This document shows positions 47,183 through 57,385 of a DNA stretch of 64,000 nt, in pieces. Positions within the stretch are counted from its first letter, which is position 1, and the number at the start of each line of letters is the position of its first letter. Origin of the DNA: Desulfurispira natronophila (GTDB taxonomy: Bacteria; Chrysiogenota; Chrysiogenetes; Chrysiogenales; Chrysiogenaceae); contig NZ_JACHID010000002.1 of assembly GCF_014203025.1 (NCBI RefSeq), positions 1-64,000 of the forward strand, written 5' to 3'. The translations under genes and the position numbers were made by a program. The notes under the pieces are model-generated. The model saw only the letters and a program-made list of their open reading frames with translations, did not search any database and was not told where the DNA came from.

Positions 47183-48691
47183 ATGCAGATTAAAGCTGAA
47201 GAAATCAGCCGGATAATCAAGGAACAAATTGAAGGATTTGAAAAGTCCTTTGACGTGCAGGAAACCGGCAAAGTTATCTCGGCAGGTGACGGCGTTGTTC
47301 GCATTTATGGCCTGGAAAATGCTATGGCTGGTGAGCTGCTGGAATTTCCCGGCGACCTCTACGGTCTGGTGCTGAACCTTGAGGAAGACAACGTGGGGGC
47401 TGTTCTTCTGGGGGAAGCGACCTCTATTCGAGAAGGTGATACCGTTAAGCGTACCGGACGTATTGTACAGGTACCTGTTGGGACGGAAATGGTGGGCCGT
47501 GTAGTTAATGCTATTGGTCAACCTATTGACGGCAAGGGTCCCGTAGATGCCAAGGAGTTTGGTTACATTGAGCGCAAGGCAACTGGCGTTATTACCCGTA
47601 AGTCTGTTCACGAGCCCCTCCAAACAGGTATCAAAGCCATTGATTCCATGATACCAATTGGCCGTGGACAGCGGGAATTGATTATTGGTGATCGCCAGAC
47701 TGGTAAAACCACTATCGCGGTTGATACCATTCTTAACCTTAAAGGTGAGGATGTGTACTGTATTTATGTTGCTATTGGACAGAAGCGCTCCACCGTTTCC
47801 CGTGTGGTCAGCGTTTTGGAAGAAAATGGCGCTATGGAGTACACCACTGTGGTAGCAGCTACAGCCTCTGAAGCTGCCCCTATGCAGTTCCTGGCACCTT
47901 ATACTGGTTGTGCTATCGGGGAGTATTTCCGCGATAAGGGTAAGCACGCCCTGATAATTTATGATGACCTGAGTAAGCAAGCAGTGGCCTATAGGCAGCT
48001 ATCATTGCTGTTGCGTCGTCCTCCCGGGCGTGAAGCTTATCCTGGTGACGTTTTCTTTATCCACTCTCGCCTGCTTGAGCGCGCTGCCAAGCTCAATGAT
48101 GACCTTGGAGCAGGCTCATTGACTGCTCTGCCAATTATCGAAACCCAGGCAGGTGACGTGGGTGCCTATATTCCCACCAACGTTATCTCCATTACTGATG
48201 GCCAGATATTCCTTGAGTCGGATCTTTTCTACTCCGGTCAGCGCCCGGCGGTAAACGTGGGTATCTCCGTGTCACGTGTTGGCGGTTCGGCCCAGATCAA
48301 AGCTATGAAGCAGGTTGCCGGTACCCTGAAGCTTGAGCTGGCACAGTATCGTGAACTAGCCGCCTTTGCCCAGTTTGGTTCAGACCTTGATCCAGCTACC
48401 AAGGCTGTCCTTGACAAGGGTGCGCGTCTTTCTGAGCTCCTTAAACAGCCAGAGTACAGTCCCTTTAAGGTTGAAGAGCAAGTGGCAAGCATCTACTGCG
48501 GGGTAAAAGGGTACCTTGATGACATACCTGTAGATGCTGTTAATCGCTTTGAAACAGAGTTTCTTGCGTATCTCAAGTCACAGAAGGCCGAAATACTCAA
48601 GGCTATTGTGGAAAAGCAAAAACTGGACGACGAAATCGAGGCCAACCTCAAATCTGCCATTACGGAATTCAAGAAAACCTTTACGGTTTAA
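47183..48691 (+). CDS. atpA: ATP synthase F1 subunit alpha
   Basis: A 502-residue alpha subunit. Walker A is GDRQTGKTT, with RGQRELIIG before it and the Arg finger in [10 protein letters not shown]. The N-terminal [12 protein letters not shown] matches the alpha tail that binds delta. Normal length; AGAGGTGA precedes the ATG. Confidence 0.98.
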   Translation: MQIKAEEISRIIKEQIEGFEKSFDVQETGKVISAGDGVVRIYGLENAMAGELLEFPGDLYGLVLNLEEDNVGAVLLGEATSIREGDTVKRTGRIVQVPVGTEMVGRVVNAIGQPIDGKGPVDAKEFGYIERKATGVITRKSVHEPLQTGIKAIDSMIPIGRGQRELIIGDRQTGKTTIAVDTILNLKGEDVYCIYVAIGQKRSTVSRVVSVLEENGAMEYTTVVAATASEAAPMQFLAPYTGCAIGEYFRDKGKHALIIYDDLSKQAVAYRQLSLLLRRPPGREAYPGDVFFIHSRLLERAAKLNDDLGAGSLTALPIIETQAGDVGAYIPTNVISITDGQIFLESDLFYSGQRPAVNVGISVSRVGGSAQIKAMKQVAGTLKLELAQYRELAAFAQFGSDLDPATKAVLDKGARLSELLKQPEYSPFKVEEQVASIYCGVKGYLDDIPVDAVNRFETEFLAYLKSQKAEILKAIVEKQKLDDEIEANLKSAITEFKKTFTV

Positions 48692-48703
48692 AGGAACGCA
48701 GGC

Positions 48704-49579
48704 ATGTCAGGTTTCAAGGATATTAAGCGCCGCATAAACTCCGTCAAGAGTACGCGGCAGATTACCAAGGCCATGAAGATGGTGGCCGCCGCCAAGCTGC
48801 GCAAGGCGCAGGACGCCATCACCAACGCCCGTCCTTATGCCAGCAAAATGCAGGATGTAGTAGACAGCTTGGGATGGCGAGTATCTAATGATGCGCACCC
48901 AATGTTGCGTAATTGTGACGAGGTAAAGAAGGTCGCTCTCTATGTCGTCAGCTCTGATCGTGGCCTTTGCGGTGGGTTCAACGGAGCCTTGTTTCGCACA
49001 GTTCGCATTTTTGCTAAGCAGAAAAGGGCTGAAGGTATAGAAGTACACATCTATGCAGTCGGGAAAAAGGCTCGGGATATATTTCGCCGCGATGAAGGGT
49101 TTCAGAAAGCCTACACCGATATCAGTCAGATTTATCAGTTTGACTTGCTGCGCCCTATCATCGAAGAGCTGAACGAAAATTTCATGGATCAGCACTACGA
49201 TGAAGTCCACGTTGCCTTCAACCAGTTTGTCTCTGCCCTGACTCAGGAGCCTATGACTCGTAGACTTCTGCCACTCAGCCAGGATGAGATGCCTGATGAC
49301 AGGCCAATTGAGGATGCTCAGCGTCTGGACTACACTTACGAACCCAACGATGAAAAGCTGCTGGCACAGCTTCTGCCAAAGCATGTGGAGGTGCAGATGC
49401 ACACCATGATGCTGGACTCGGTGGCCAGTGAACATGCTGCCCGAATGACAGCCATGGATGCCGCCACGAACAATGCTTCGGATATGATCGAAAAACTTAC
49501 ATTGCAATACAATCGGGCCCGTCAGGCCGCAATTACTACTGAGCTGACCGAGATAATCGCCGGCGCAGAAGCACTCTAA
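48704..49579 (+). CDS. atpG: ATP synthase F1 subunit gamma
   Basis: A 291-residue rotor shaft. The N-terminal coiled coil (KDIKRRINSVKSTRQITKAMKMVAAAKLRKAQ) and the C-terminal helix (AARMTAMDAATNNASDMIEKLTLQYNRARQAAITTELTEI) are classic. The SDRGLCGGFN core is present. Confidence 0.97.
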   Translation: MSGFKDIKRRINSVKSTRQITKAMKMVAAAKLRKAQDAITNARPYASKMQDVVDSLGWRVSNDAHPMLRNCDEVKKVALYVVSSDRGLCGGFNGALFRTVRIFAKQKRAEGIEVHIYAVGKKARDIFRRDEGFQKAYTDISQIYQFDLLRPIIEELNENFMDQHYDEVHVAFNQFVSALTQEPMTRRLLPLSQDEMPDDRPIEDAQRLDYTYEPNDEKLLAQLLPKHVEVQMHTMMLDSVASEHAARMTAMDAATNNASDMIEKLTLQYNRARQAAITTELTEIIAGAEAL

Positions 49580-51001
<1,422 letters not shown>

Positions 51002-51010
51002 GTGTGAATC

Positions 51011-51424
51011 ATGGCAGATAAAATTCAATTCGAACTGGTAACGCCTGATAAGCATCTGCTGAGTATCGACGTGGATTCAGTTTCCATGGTGGGCCATGAC
51101 GGCGACATAACCGTATTGCCTAACCACACACCGCTCCTCACAACCCTGGAAATGGGGCAGCTGAGCTATGAGGCTGATGGTGAAACCCACCATGTCTATG
51201 TAGAGTGGGGCTTTTGCGAGGTATTGCCGGAGAAGATTACTGTCCTGGCTGAGACCAGTGAACTTGCAATGGATATTGACATTGAGGAAGCCAAGCGCCG
51301 ACGCGAAGAGGCACTGGCCGTTCTCAATGAAAAGCGCAAAGAGGATGACACCCGCTTTGAAGAAGCACGGGTCGAACTGCTCAAGCAGATAACCCGTATT
51401 GGTGTAGCCGAACTGCGTCGCTAA
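51011..51424 (+). CDS. atpC: ATP synthase F1 subunit epsilon
   Basis: A 137-residue epsilon subunit: an N-terminal beta sandwich (FELVTPDKHLLSIDVDSVSMVGHDGDITVLPNHTPLLT) and a C-terminal two-helix hairpin (DIEEAKRRREEALAVL). It is the last gene of the cluster. Subunits a (atpB) and c (atpE) are missing here. Confidence 0.96.
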   Translation: MADKIQFELVTPDKHLLSIDVDSVSMVGHDGDITVLPNHTPLLTTLEMGQLSYEADGETHHVYVEWGFCEVLPEKITVLAETSELAMDIDIEEAKRRREEALAVLNEKRKEDDTRFEEARVELLKQITRIGVAELRR

Positions 51425-51505
51425 TGGACTGATAAATATTTCTTGCATGCTCAGGCATGCTATGAAAAACCCTTAGCTATCCAGGCTCAAAAGATATGAA
51501 AACAT

Positions 51506-51539
51506 AAACGCCGGGCTCCCCCAGGGGGCCCGGCGTTTT
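51506..51539 (+). terminator. Rho-independent terminator of the atp cluster
   Basis: An 11-bp GC-rich stem (AAACGCCGGGC at 51506-51516, GCCCGGCGTTT at 51528-51538) with an internal C/G-rich loop and a short T-run. It ends only 13 bases before the sfsA start. Confidence 0.85.
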
Positions 51540-51551
51540 CAGGTGGCTCAT

Positions 51552-52259
51552 ATGCAACTCCCCCCACTGGTTTTCGGTACATTGCTGCAACGCTATAAGC
51601 GCTTTCTCTGCGATGTGCAGCTGGCTAACAACTCCATCATTACCGCCCACTGTCCCAACTCTGGCAGCATGCTGGGTCTCAACCAGCCAGGCAGTCTGGT
51701 GGCCCTCTCCCACAGTGAAAACCCGAAACGTAAATATGCCCATACCCTCGAGCTGGTGCAGGCACAGGGAAACTGGGTGGGAGTGCACACTGGACGCACG
51801 AACAAGATTGTAGAAGAGGGGATAGCGACGGGGAAGGTAGAATCTCTGCAGGGATATAACCAGTTACGCCGTGAGGTGCGCTACGGGAGCCAGGGCAGTC
51901 GCATAGACCTGCTGCTGCAGGACCATCCCCACCAGCCCGATTGCTATGTGGAGGTCAAGAGTGTCACCCTGGCTGTGGGAAGGCAGGGTCGATTTCCCGA
52001 CGCCGTGACCAAGCGGGGGCAAAAGCATCTGCAGGAGCTGCAGGAAATGGCAGCCCAGGGGCAGCGGGCCGTGCTGCTCTTTCTGGTGCAGCGCATGGGT
52101 GTGGACTCCTTTCATCCCGCAGATGAAATCGATCCCCAGTATGGGCAGCTCTTGCGGGAGGCCCAGCAGTCCGGGGTGGAAGTTCTGGCTTACGGCACCT
52201 GCATCAGTACCACAGCAATAAACCTCACCAGACCCATTTCTTTGGCCTGGAGCAAATAA
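51552..52259 (+). CDS. sfsA: SfsA family DNA-binding/nuclease-like protein
   Basis: A 235-residue SfsA. FLCDVQLANNSIITAHCPNSGSM, RKYAHTLELVQ, the nuclease-like core IDLLL...CYVEVKSVTLA and FPDAVTKRGQKHL are family hallmarks. The D-x-E-V-K arrangement is that of PD-(D/E)XK enzymes. It was first linked to sugar-fermentation control in E. coli; its real role is uncertain. ATG 51552 has AGGTGG. It directly follows the atp terminator, so its promoter is not evident. Confidence 0.9.
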   Translation: MQLPPLVFGTLLQRYKRFLCDVQLANNSIITAHCPNSGSMLGLNQPGSLVALSHSENPKRKYAHTLELVQAQGNWVGVHTGRTNKIVEEGIATGKVESLQGYNQLRREVRYGSQGSRIDLLLQDHPHQPDCYVEVKSVTLAVGRQGRFPDAVTKRGQKHLQELQEMAAQGQRAVLLFLVQRMGVDSFHPADEIDPQYGQLLREAQQSGVEVLAYGTCISTTAINLTRPISLAWSK

Positions 52260-52260
52260 T

Positions 52261-53208
52261 ATGAGTGCCAAAATCATTCGCCTATATGTGGAGTCAGACC
52301 CCCAAAGGCTCGATCGTTACATTGCCATCCAAAATCTGGTATCACGCACCATGGCCAGCCGACTCATTGGCGAGGGGCGGGTGACACTCAACGGCACCGT
52401 TGTCACCAAGACCTCCCTGGTACCTGCGCTGGGAGATGAGATCCTCGTGCACCTCCAGCCCCCTCGTTCCCTGGCCGAGTTGAAACCCCAGGCAATTAAG
52501 CTGGATATACTCTACGAAGACAGCGATCTGCTTGCCATCAACAAACCAGCGGGGATGGTCGTGCACCCAGCACCAGGCAATCCCGACAACACCCTGGTCA
52601 ACGCTCTTATTCACTATCTGGGCGATGATCTGCGCAGCATTGGCGGCGTCCTGCGCCCCGGCATCGTACATCGACTGGACAAGGACACCAGTGGCGTTAT
52701 GCTGGCAGCCAAAAGCGAGATTGCCCATCAGCGACTGGTGGAAATGCTGAGTGACAAGCAGGTGCATCGCAGCTACCTGGCTCTCTGTCACGGCAGTCTG
52801 CCTGACAAAGGCGTGGTGGAAGGGCAGCTAGGTAGAGACCCCAAGGACAGAAAAAAAATAGCCGTACTGCCTGAAGGGCGGGGACGCTACGCTCGTACCA
52901 CCTATCAGACCATTGCCCGTTACGAAGTGGGAGGGCGTATAGTGAGCCTGCTGTGCTGTGTGCTGGACACCGGACGCACCCACCAGATTCGAGTACATCT
53001 GCGCTCCCTGCAACGACCGATGCTCGGCGACCAGGTCTATGGACAAAAAAAAGAGCCGCCATTTGTCAGCATGAAGCGGCAGGCACTGCATTCTGAGCGA
53101 GTCTGTTTTCAGCACCCAGTCAGCGGTGCCCAGGTAGATGTAAGATGCCCCATACCCGAAGACATGCAATGGCAGTTAGATAAGCTTGTGGGTAGTGCAA
53201 AAATTTAG
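52261..53208 (+). CDS. RluA-family 23S rRNA pseudouridine synthase (RluD type)
   Basis: A 315-residue enzyme with an N-terminal S4 domain (DRYIAIQNLVSRTMASRLIGEGRVTLNG) and the catalytic domain. The catalytic Asp is in HRLDKDTSGVMLAAKS. TGRTHQIRVHL and DQVYG complete the family pattern. RluD-type enzymes modify U1911/1915/1917 of helix 69, the same region RlmH methylates. It starts one base after the sfsA stop codon. Confidence 0.92.
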   Translation: MSAKIIRLYVESDPQRLDRYIAIQNLVSRTMASRLIGEGRVTLNGTVVTKTSLVPALGDEILVHLQPPRSLAELKPQAIKLDILYEDSDLLAINKPAGMVVHPAPGNPDNTLVNALIHYLGDDLRSIGGVLRPGIVHRLDKDTSGVMLAAKSEIAHQRLVEMLSDKQVHRSYLALCHGSLPDKGVVEGQLGRDPKDRKKIAVLPEGRGRYARTTYQTIARYEVGGRIVSLLCCVLDTGRTHQIRVHLRSLQRPMLGDQVYGQKKEPPFVSMKRQALHSERVCFQHPVSGAQVDVRCPIPEDMQWQLDKLVGSAKI

Positions 53209-53592
53209 CTGGTAGCAAGTCGGTCACCGCAATACAGTGAGCTTAATTTATGCAGAATGCTTGGTAGCGCACACTGATATATTGGCCGATTTGAGATTTT
53301 GTTTAGCGAATGAATCAAGTAAGTTTACTTAGCTGAGAATTACTGTTAATATTGCAGCATTGATATATGCACGAATGACATCTAAGCTTTATTTGCATGT
53401 ACCAAATTACCTTGGTTTTGCGGTTGTAATTCTGAGTTATTCGTTGTTATGCAGCTGCATATAGCCACATCGTAGTGATGGGCGATAGCCAGCAGTATTG
53501 CCAATGAAGGGCTCTTCAGTAGCCGGCAAAGTTACGCAAATCATACACTAAGGTTGCCAAAACCCATCAGATGCAGCAGAAGGAGACATCTC
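53209..53592. other. AT-rich intergenic region before the chemoreceptor
   Basis: 384 bases without a gene. It has two inverted repeats: AAGTAA/TTACTT with a 2-base spacer (53317-53330) and a perfect 14-base palindrome TATGCAGCTGCATA (53448-53461). No convincing sigma-70, sigma-28 or sigma-54 promoter is seen. The composition is richer in A and T than the flanking genes. Confidence 0.5.
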
Positions 53593-55587
53593 ATGCAATC
53601 ACTTACCCTTGGTCGTAAAATTCTCGGTTCTATTCTCGCAATAGGTCTGCTCGCCATGGGAGGTACCTTCTGGTATCTGGAGCGCCTTGGTAGTCAGGTA
53701 GAGGAGTCGGTACTTGCTGATCGCAGTAATTTTCTGCAGCAGTCGCTGCAGGAGCAACTCACCACCAAGGATGACGTGGGACTCACTAACGCTCTCACCA
53801 TTGCCAGCAGTCGCGATGTGGTTCAGGCGCTGACCACTGGTGATCGTCAACTGGCAATTGATGCCATGGAGGGAATAACCGGTAACTTGCGCGATTACTC
53901 ACACTACCAGAACATGCGGGTGCACATTCATACGGCGGATGCAAAAGCCTTTTTGCGCTCGTGGAACCCAGATCACTACGGGGGCGACCTGCAGGATTTT
54001 CGTCATACCATCAATGAGGTCCGCCGCACCCAGCAGCCAGTTGTGGCTTTTGAGGTTGGTCGTGCCGGTATGACTCACCGCGCCTTGGCACCGGTATTTG
54101 ACGGAGGCGACTATGTGGGCTCACTGGAGATTATCCAGGGGATGAACTCAGTAGCGGAAGCTTTGGCGGAAAATAATCGTCATATGATGATGTTTATGGA
54201 CGCCGATTTGTTGGATATAGGTACTTACATGCAAAGCAATCCCCGTGTTGGTGAGCTAGTATTGGCTCAAGCTGAGTATAACAGTGACTTTATGGACGAC
54301 TTTGAGCGTCTGGGCGGCGAAAGTCTGATTGGCTCTGAGTATAAAAGCGGACGCCAGTTCTTCTTCACCCATGCCCCGGTGCTGGACTACCAGGGCAATG
54401 TGGTGGGCCATTTTGTTGTGGGTGAGCCCTTGCGTGCGGTAATGGCAGCGGTGGACGCCTCTCAGGCTATCATCCGGGTATCCCAGGCAATAGTAGGAGG
54501 ACTGATAGTTGTCTTTTTGGTGGTGATGGGACTGATGCTGCACCGGATGGTCATCAGTAAAATGAATAACCTGTGTAGCATGGTGGAGGATATATCTACT
54601 GGTAATGGCGACCTGACCAAGCGTTTGGAGGTGACCAGCCGCGATGAGATTGGTGTACTCTCCCAGCATTTTAATGTCTTTGTGGACAAGATTCACGATA
54701 TTGTCTTTGATGTCAAGACCAGCGCCTATAGCGTGGCTTCCGGAACCGCCCAGCTTTCGGCCACGACGGAGCAGTTTTCCGCAACCTTCAACGAGCAGGC
54801 AGCTCAGGTGTCTGGTGTAGCCAGTGCGCTGGAGGAAATGGACGCCTCTTCTCTGGAGGTCAAGAATAACGTTGAGTTAAGCCAGGATAAGTCTCGCCAT
54901 GCCATGAGCCAAACTCGCCAGGGCCAGGACATGCTGGCGTCAGCCGTTGCATCTATTGGAGCTATTCAACAGCAGACTGATCGATTGTCCACGGATATTC
55001 AGAGCTTGACTGAAATGACAGGCGAAATTACCCAGGTGCTGGAAGTAATCAATGATATTTCTGAGCAGACCAATCTGCTGGCCCTCAACGCTGCCATAGA
55101 GGCTGCCCGGGCCGGAGATGCCGGGCGGGGGTTTGCCGTGGTGGCGGATGAGGTTCGCAAGCTTGCAGAAAAAACTCAGGAGTCGGTGGGTGACATCGAG
55201 CAGATCATTAACAACGTCAAGCAGCAAGCCAACAGTATTTCCAGCGGCATGAAATCAACTGAGAGTAAAGTCCTGGAAGGTTCACAGGCCATGGAGCGCA
55301 CCGATGAAACCTTTGTGCACATTGTCAGCGCCGTCGAGGATATTGTGGAGTCCAACGAAGCTATTGCCTCTGCCGTTGAACAACAGTATCAAGCCATTCG
55401 GGATATAAGCTCCAATGTGCAGATGATTGCCTCCGGTGTCGAGGAGAGCTCCTCCGTCGTCAGTGAAGTCGCTCACACCGTTACCGACCTGCAGACCCAG
55501 GCTGAGTCGCTGCAGTTGTTGACCGATCGATTCGTCATCAATGAAAAGCAGGTAGACCAGCAGCTACTGTTGTCACGTCAACAGTAA
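53593..55587 (+). CDS. Methyl-accepting chemotaxis protein with double-Cache-type sensor
   Basis: A 664-residue chemoreceptor. TM1 (about 10-32) and TM2 (about 297-318) flank a periplasmic ligand domain of about 260 residues. Its [20 protein letters not shown] and [16 protein letters not shown] segments match the dCache_3-like receptor group. HAMP (about 318-370) and the cytoplasmic domain follow. The tip [35 protein letters not shown] is fully conserved. No C-terminal CheR-binding pentapeptide is present (ends SRQQ). ATG 53593 has AGGAGACAT. No che genes are adjacent. Confidence 0.92.
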   Translation: MQSLTLGRKILGSILAIGLLAMGGTFWYLERLGSQVEESVLADRSNFLQQSLQEQLTTKDDVGLTNALTIASSRDVVQALTTGDRQLAIDAMEGITGNLRDYSHYQNMRVHIHTADAKAFLRSWNPDHYGGDLQDFRHTINEVRRTQQPVVAFEVGRAGMTHRALAPVFDGGDYVGSLEIIQGMNSVAEALAENNRHMMMFMDADLLDIGTYMQSNPRVGELVLAQAEYNSDFMDDFERLGGESLIGSEYKSGRQFFFTHAPVLDYQGNVVGHFVVGEPLRAVMAAVDASQAIIRVSQAIVGGLIVVFLVVMGLMLHRMVISKMNNLCSMVEDISTGNGDLTKRLEVTSRDEIGVLSQHFNVFVDKIHDIVFDVKTSAYSVASGTAQLSATTEQFSATFNEQAAQVSGVASALEEMDASSLEVKNNVELSQDKSRHAMSQTRQGQDMLASAVASIGAIQQQTDRLSTDIQSLTEMTGEITQVLEVINDISEQTNLLALNAAIEAARAGDAGRGFAVVADEVRKLAEKTQESVGDIEQIINNVKQQANSISSGMKSTESKVLEGSQAMERTDETFVHIVSAVEDIVESNEAIASAVEQQYQAIRDISSNVQMIASGVEESSSVVSEVAHTVTDLQTQAESLQLLTDRFVINEKQVDQQLLLSRQQ

Positions 55588-56086
55588 AAAGTTGCATAGA
55601 GCTGAGCTATAGTTATGTGAGCGAGGTTGAAAGCTGCAGGTTTACAATGAATTGCGAACGTTCTGGAAAAAGACGGCCATCTTTCATGGCTTTCGCAGCT
55701 TATCCGCCTGTAGCAAGCAGGATTGCGACGACCCTGACGGCATGCTTCGCGCCCGCTTGGTAAAAGTACTCAGCCATGGCAACTACTCTTTGTATGAGCC
55801 TCATGGGATGCTGCCGGAGAATAAGGAGTATTTTCGCAAGATTCTGCGGGACTTTATGACCAACAACCGCTTTAACCCGAAGCTGTTCCTGGATGTGGAG
55901 GTGACGACATGACTCCCAACTCCCCATTAACCTTGGCTCTCTGCTCCACCATCGCACCATTGAAAACGAGCGGAACACAAGGTGGGCTGGAACCCGGAAG
56001 CTGTGCTGCACAGCATGTGCTTTCGCCAATGATTTTTACCATCTGGGTTGGGGTTGTACTATCAATAACCAGAAGGAGGTATAACT
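55588..56086. other. Unexplained stretch between the chemoreceptor and the kinase gene
   Basis: About 500 bases. One open frame (55652-55912) is listed separately. The remaining part has short frames only. One starts at 55909 behind GGAGGTGA and runs into the next gene; I cannot support it as a gene. The region may hold a decayed gene. Confidence 0.4.
55652..55912 (+). CDS. Short open frame, uncharacterised
   Basis: An 86-residue frame starting with TTG, with no family I recognise. The second half (NYSLYEPHGMLPENKEYFRKILRDFMTNNRFNPKLFLDVEV) looks protein-like, with sensible amphipathic spacing. The first part is Cys/Ser-rich and less convincing. An internal ATG at 55739 is an alternative start. 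The open frame continues upstream to about 55631, so it could be the 3' end of a truncated gene. Confidence 0.3.
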   Translation: MRTFWKKTAIFHGFRSLSACSKQDCDDPDGMLRARLVKVLSHGNYSLYEPHGMLPENKEYFRKILRDFMTNNRFNPKLFLDVEVTT

Positions 56087-56659
56087 GTGCCAACTTGCTG
56101 GATAATTGCCGGGCCAAATGGTTCGGGTAAAACCACCTTTGCGATGGGTTATCTGCCAAAAGTAGCGGGTTGTAGAAACTTTATTAACGCCGACTTGATT
56201 GCTGCTGGGCTATCCCCCTTGGCACCGGAAAAGGAGCTTTTTGCGGCTAGCAAAATTTTTCTGCAAGAGATAGAGGAGCACATCATCGCGGGGGAAGATT
56301 TTGCCTTTGAAACAACCCTGGCAGGTCGCAGTTATCTGCGTTTGATTGAGCGACTGAGAGAAGAGGGTTGGCGAGTAGAGTTGATTTATCTTGCGCTTGC
56401 CGATGTGGAAATGTCAAAGATGCGCGTGGCTGAGCGGGTGGCACATGGCGGCCACAATATTCCTGCAAAGGACATCGTGCGCAGGTTTCCGCGTAGCTTG
56501 AATAACCTTCTCAATCTGTTCAGCTATCGTGTGGATTTTTGTGTTTGTTTCATGAATGATGGTGGAGTGCCAACACTGGTTTTCGAGCAGCAGGGCGCTG
56601 ACCGTAGAATTATCGATCATGACTATTATGATGTGATGCTTAATGGAGCAGTGCAATGA
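56087..56659 (+). CDS. Zeta-toxin-like P-loop kinase
   Basis: A 190-residue P-loop NTPase of the zeta-toxin/chromosomal AAA-kinase type. Walker A is [10 protein letters not shown] at the N-terminus, followed by [13 protein letters not shown] (the D residue expected as catalytic base), the [12 protein letters not shown] helix, [13 protein letters not shown] and [22 protein letters not shown]. Zeta toxins phosphorylate UDP-N-acetylglucosamine; homologues of this single-domain type are widespread and often paired with a tiny antitoxin. The GTG start has a perfect AAGGAGGT site. The stop overlaps a 58-residue ORF by ATGA. Toxicity is an inference. Confidence 0.8.
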   Translation: MPTCWIIAGPNGSGKTTFAMGYLPKVAGCRNFINADLIAAGLSPLAPEKELFAASKIFLQEIEEHIIAGEDFAFETTLAGRSYLRLIERLREEGWRVELIYLALADVEMSKMRVAERVAHGGHNIPAKDIVRRFPRSLNNLLNLFSYRVDFCVCFMNDGGVPTLVFEQQGADRRIIDHDYYDVMLNGAVQ

Positions 56660-56832
56660 AAGAAACTGAAAATAAGCCTGTTTCTCAGGCAGGGCAATTG
56701 ATGCTGGACTCTCTGCGAGAATCTGTAGCCGAGGCGCTGGAAAAAAAGAGGCGGCTGGGCCAGTACGCCGTGATGAGACAGAATGGTAAGCCTGTTATTG
56801 TTGGTGATGATGCCCCAAGTAAAAAGCGGTAA
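56656..56832 (+). CDS. Small ORF coupled to the zeta-like kinase, candidate antitoxin
   Basis: A 58-residue protein starting [13 protein letters not shown] and ending [10 protein letters not shown] helix ([20 protein letters not shown]) is followed by a short beta-type segment [16 protein letters not shown]. The [13 protein letters not shown] pattern is what I expect of small partners of zeta-like kinases. The start overlaps the kinase stop by four bases, so the two are translationally coupled. The order toxin-then-antitoxin is the reverse of the classic epsilon-zeta layout. It is too short for many gene callers. Confidence 0.65.
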   Translation: MKETENKPVSQAGQLMLDSLRESVAEALEKKRRLGQYAVMRQNGKPVIVGDDAPSKKR

Positions 56833-57365
56833 GGAGCTGGTGGTGCTCAGCTTCCCCGGCCTGGATCGTTCTATCCGTATAGAAGACCTGCAGGCAGGCG
56901 CGCCGTAGCCGCTGCTACCGGAACCGCCGTATCGGCGAGTTTCTGAAAGAACTGGACCTCACCGAAAGCCGTTCCAACGGCATCCCCAAGGTGTTGCGTG
57001 CGATGCGAGCCAATGGATCAACTGAGTCACGCTTTGAAAGCGATGACGAGCGCAGTTCATTTTTGATTCGCTTGCCGGTGCATGAGTGATTTGTTAACGA
57101 ACATGGTCCCGAAGCCACCCCCGAAGTCACGAGGTTGCTGAGTGTGATGAAAAGGGAAATGAAGCACTCGGAAATCCAGTCCACCCTGGCATTAAAACAT
57201 GAAGATCACTTCCGCGAAGCCTTGGATGCTGGGTTTATCGAAATGACCATTCTGGGCAAGCCCCGCAGCCGCCTGCAGAAAACCCTTCTTTTGCGGTGTT
57301 GCTCATTCCGCGAGCGCCTTGCGCCTGGAGGCTTTTCATTGCCTGTCCGATATAGAGTATTTTAG
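56829..57365 (+). pseudogene. Decayed C-terminal fragment of an AlbA_2/schlafen-type ATP-binding protein
   Basis: The sequence begins [24 protein letters not shown] (56828-56899) and then needs a +1 shift near 56900 to continue YRNRRIGEFLKELDLTE, RSNGIPKVLRAMRANGS, SFLIRLPVHE. An in-frame TGA follows at 57087-57089. The same frame then resumes with EATPEVTRLLSVMKREMKHSE, HEDHFREALDAGFIEM and KPRSRLQK. This order matches the C-terminal third of the putative DNA-binding/ATP-binding proteins with an AlbA_2 domain and winged helix. The N-terminal 300 or so residues are missing. It is certainly broken. Confidence 0.75.
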
Positions 57366-57385
57366 CAAGTTGCTAAAGTGGAGGC

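Noticed and set aside
55909-56130. 73-residue frame behind a strong GGAGGTGA site
   Set aside because: It overlaps the kinase gene by 44 bases and its sequence has no clear protein character; kept only as part of the unexplained region.
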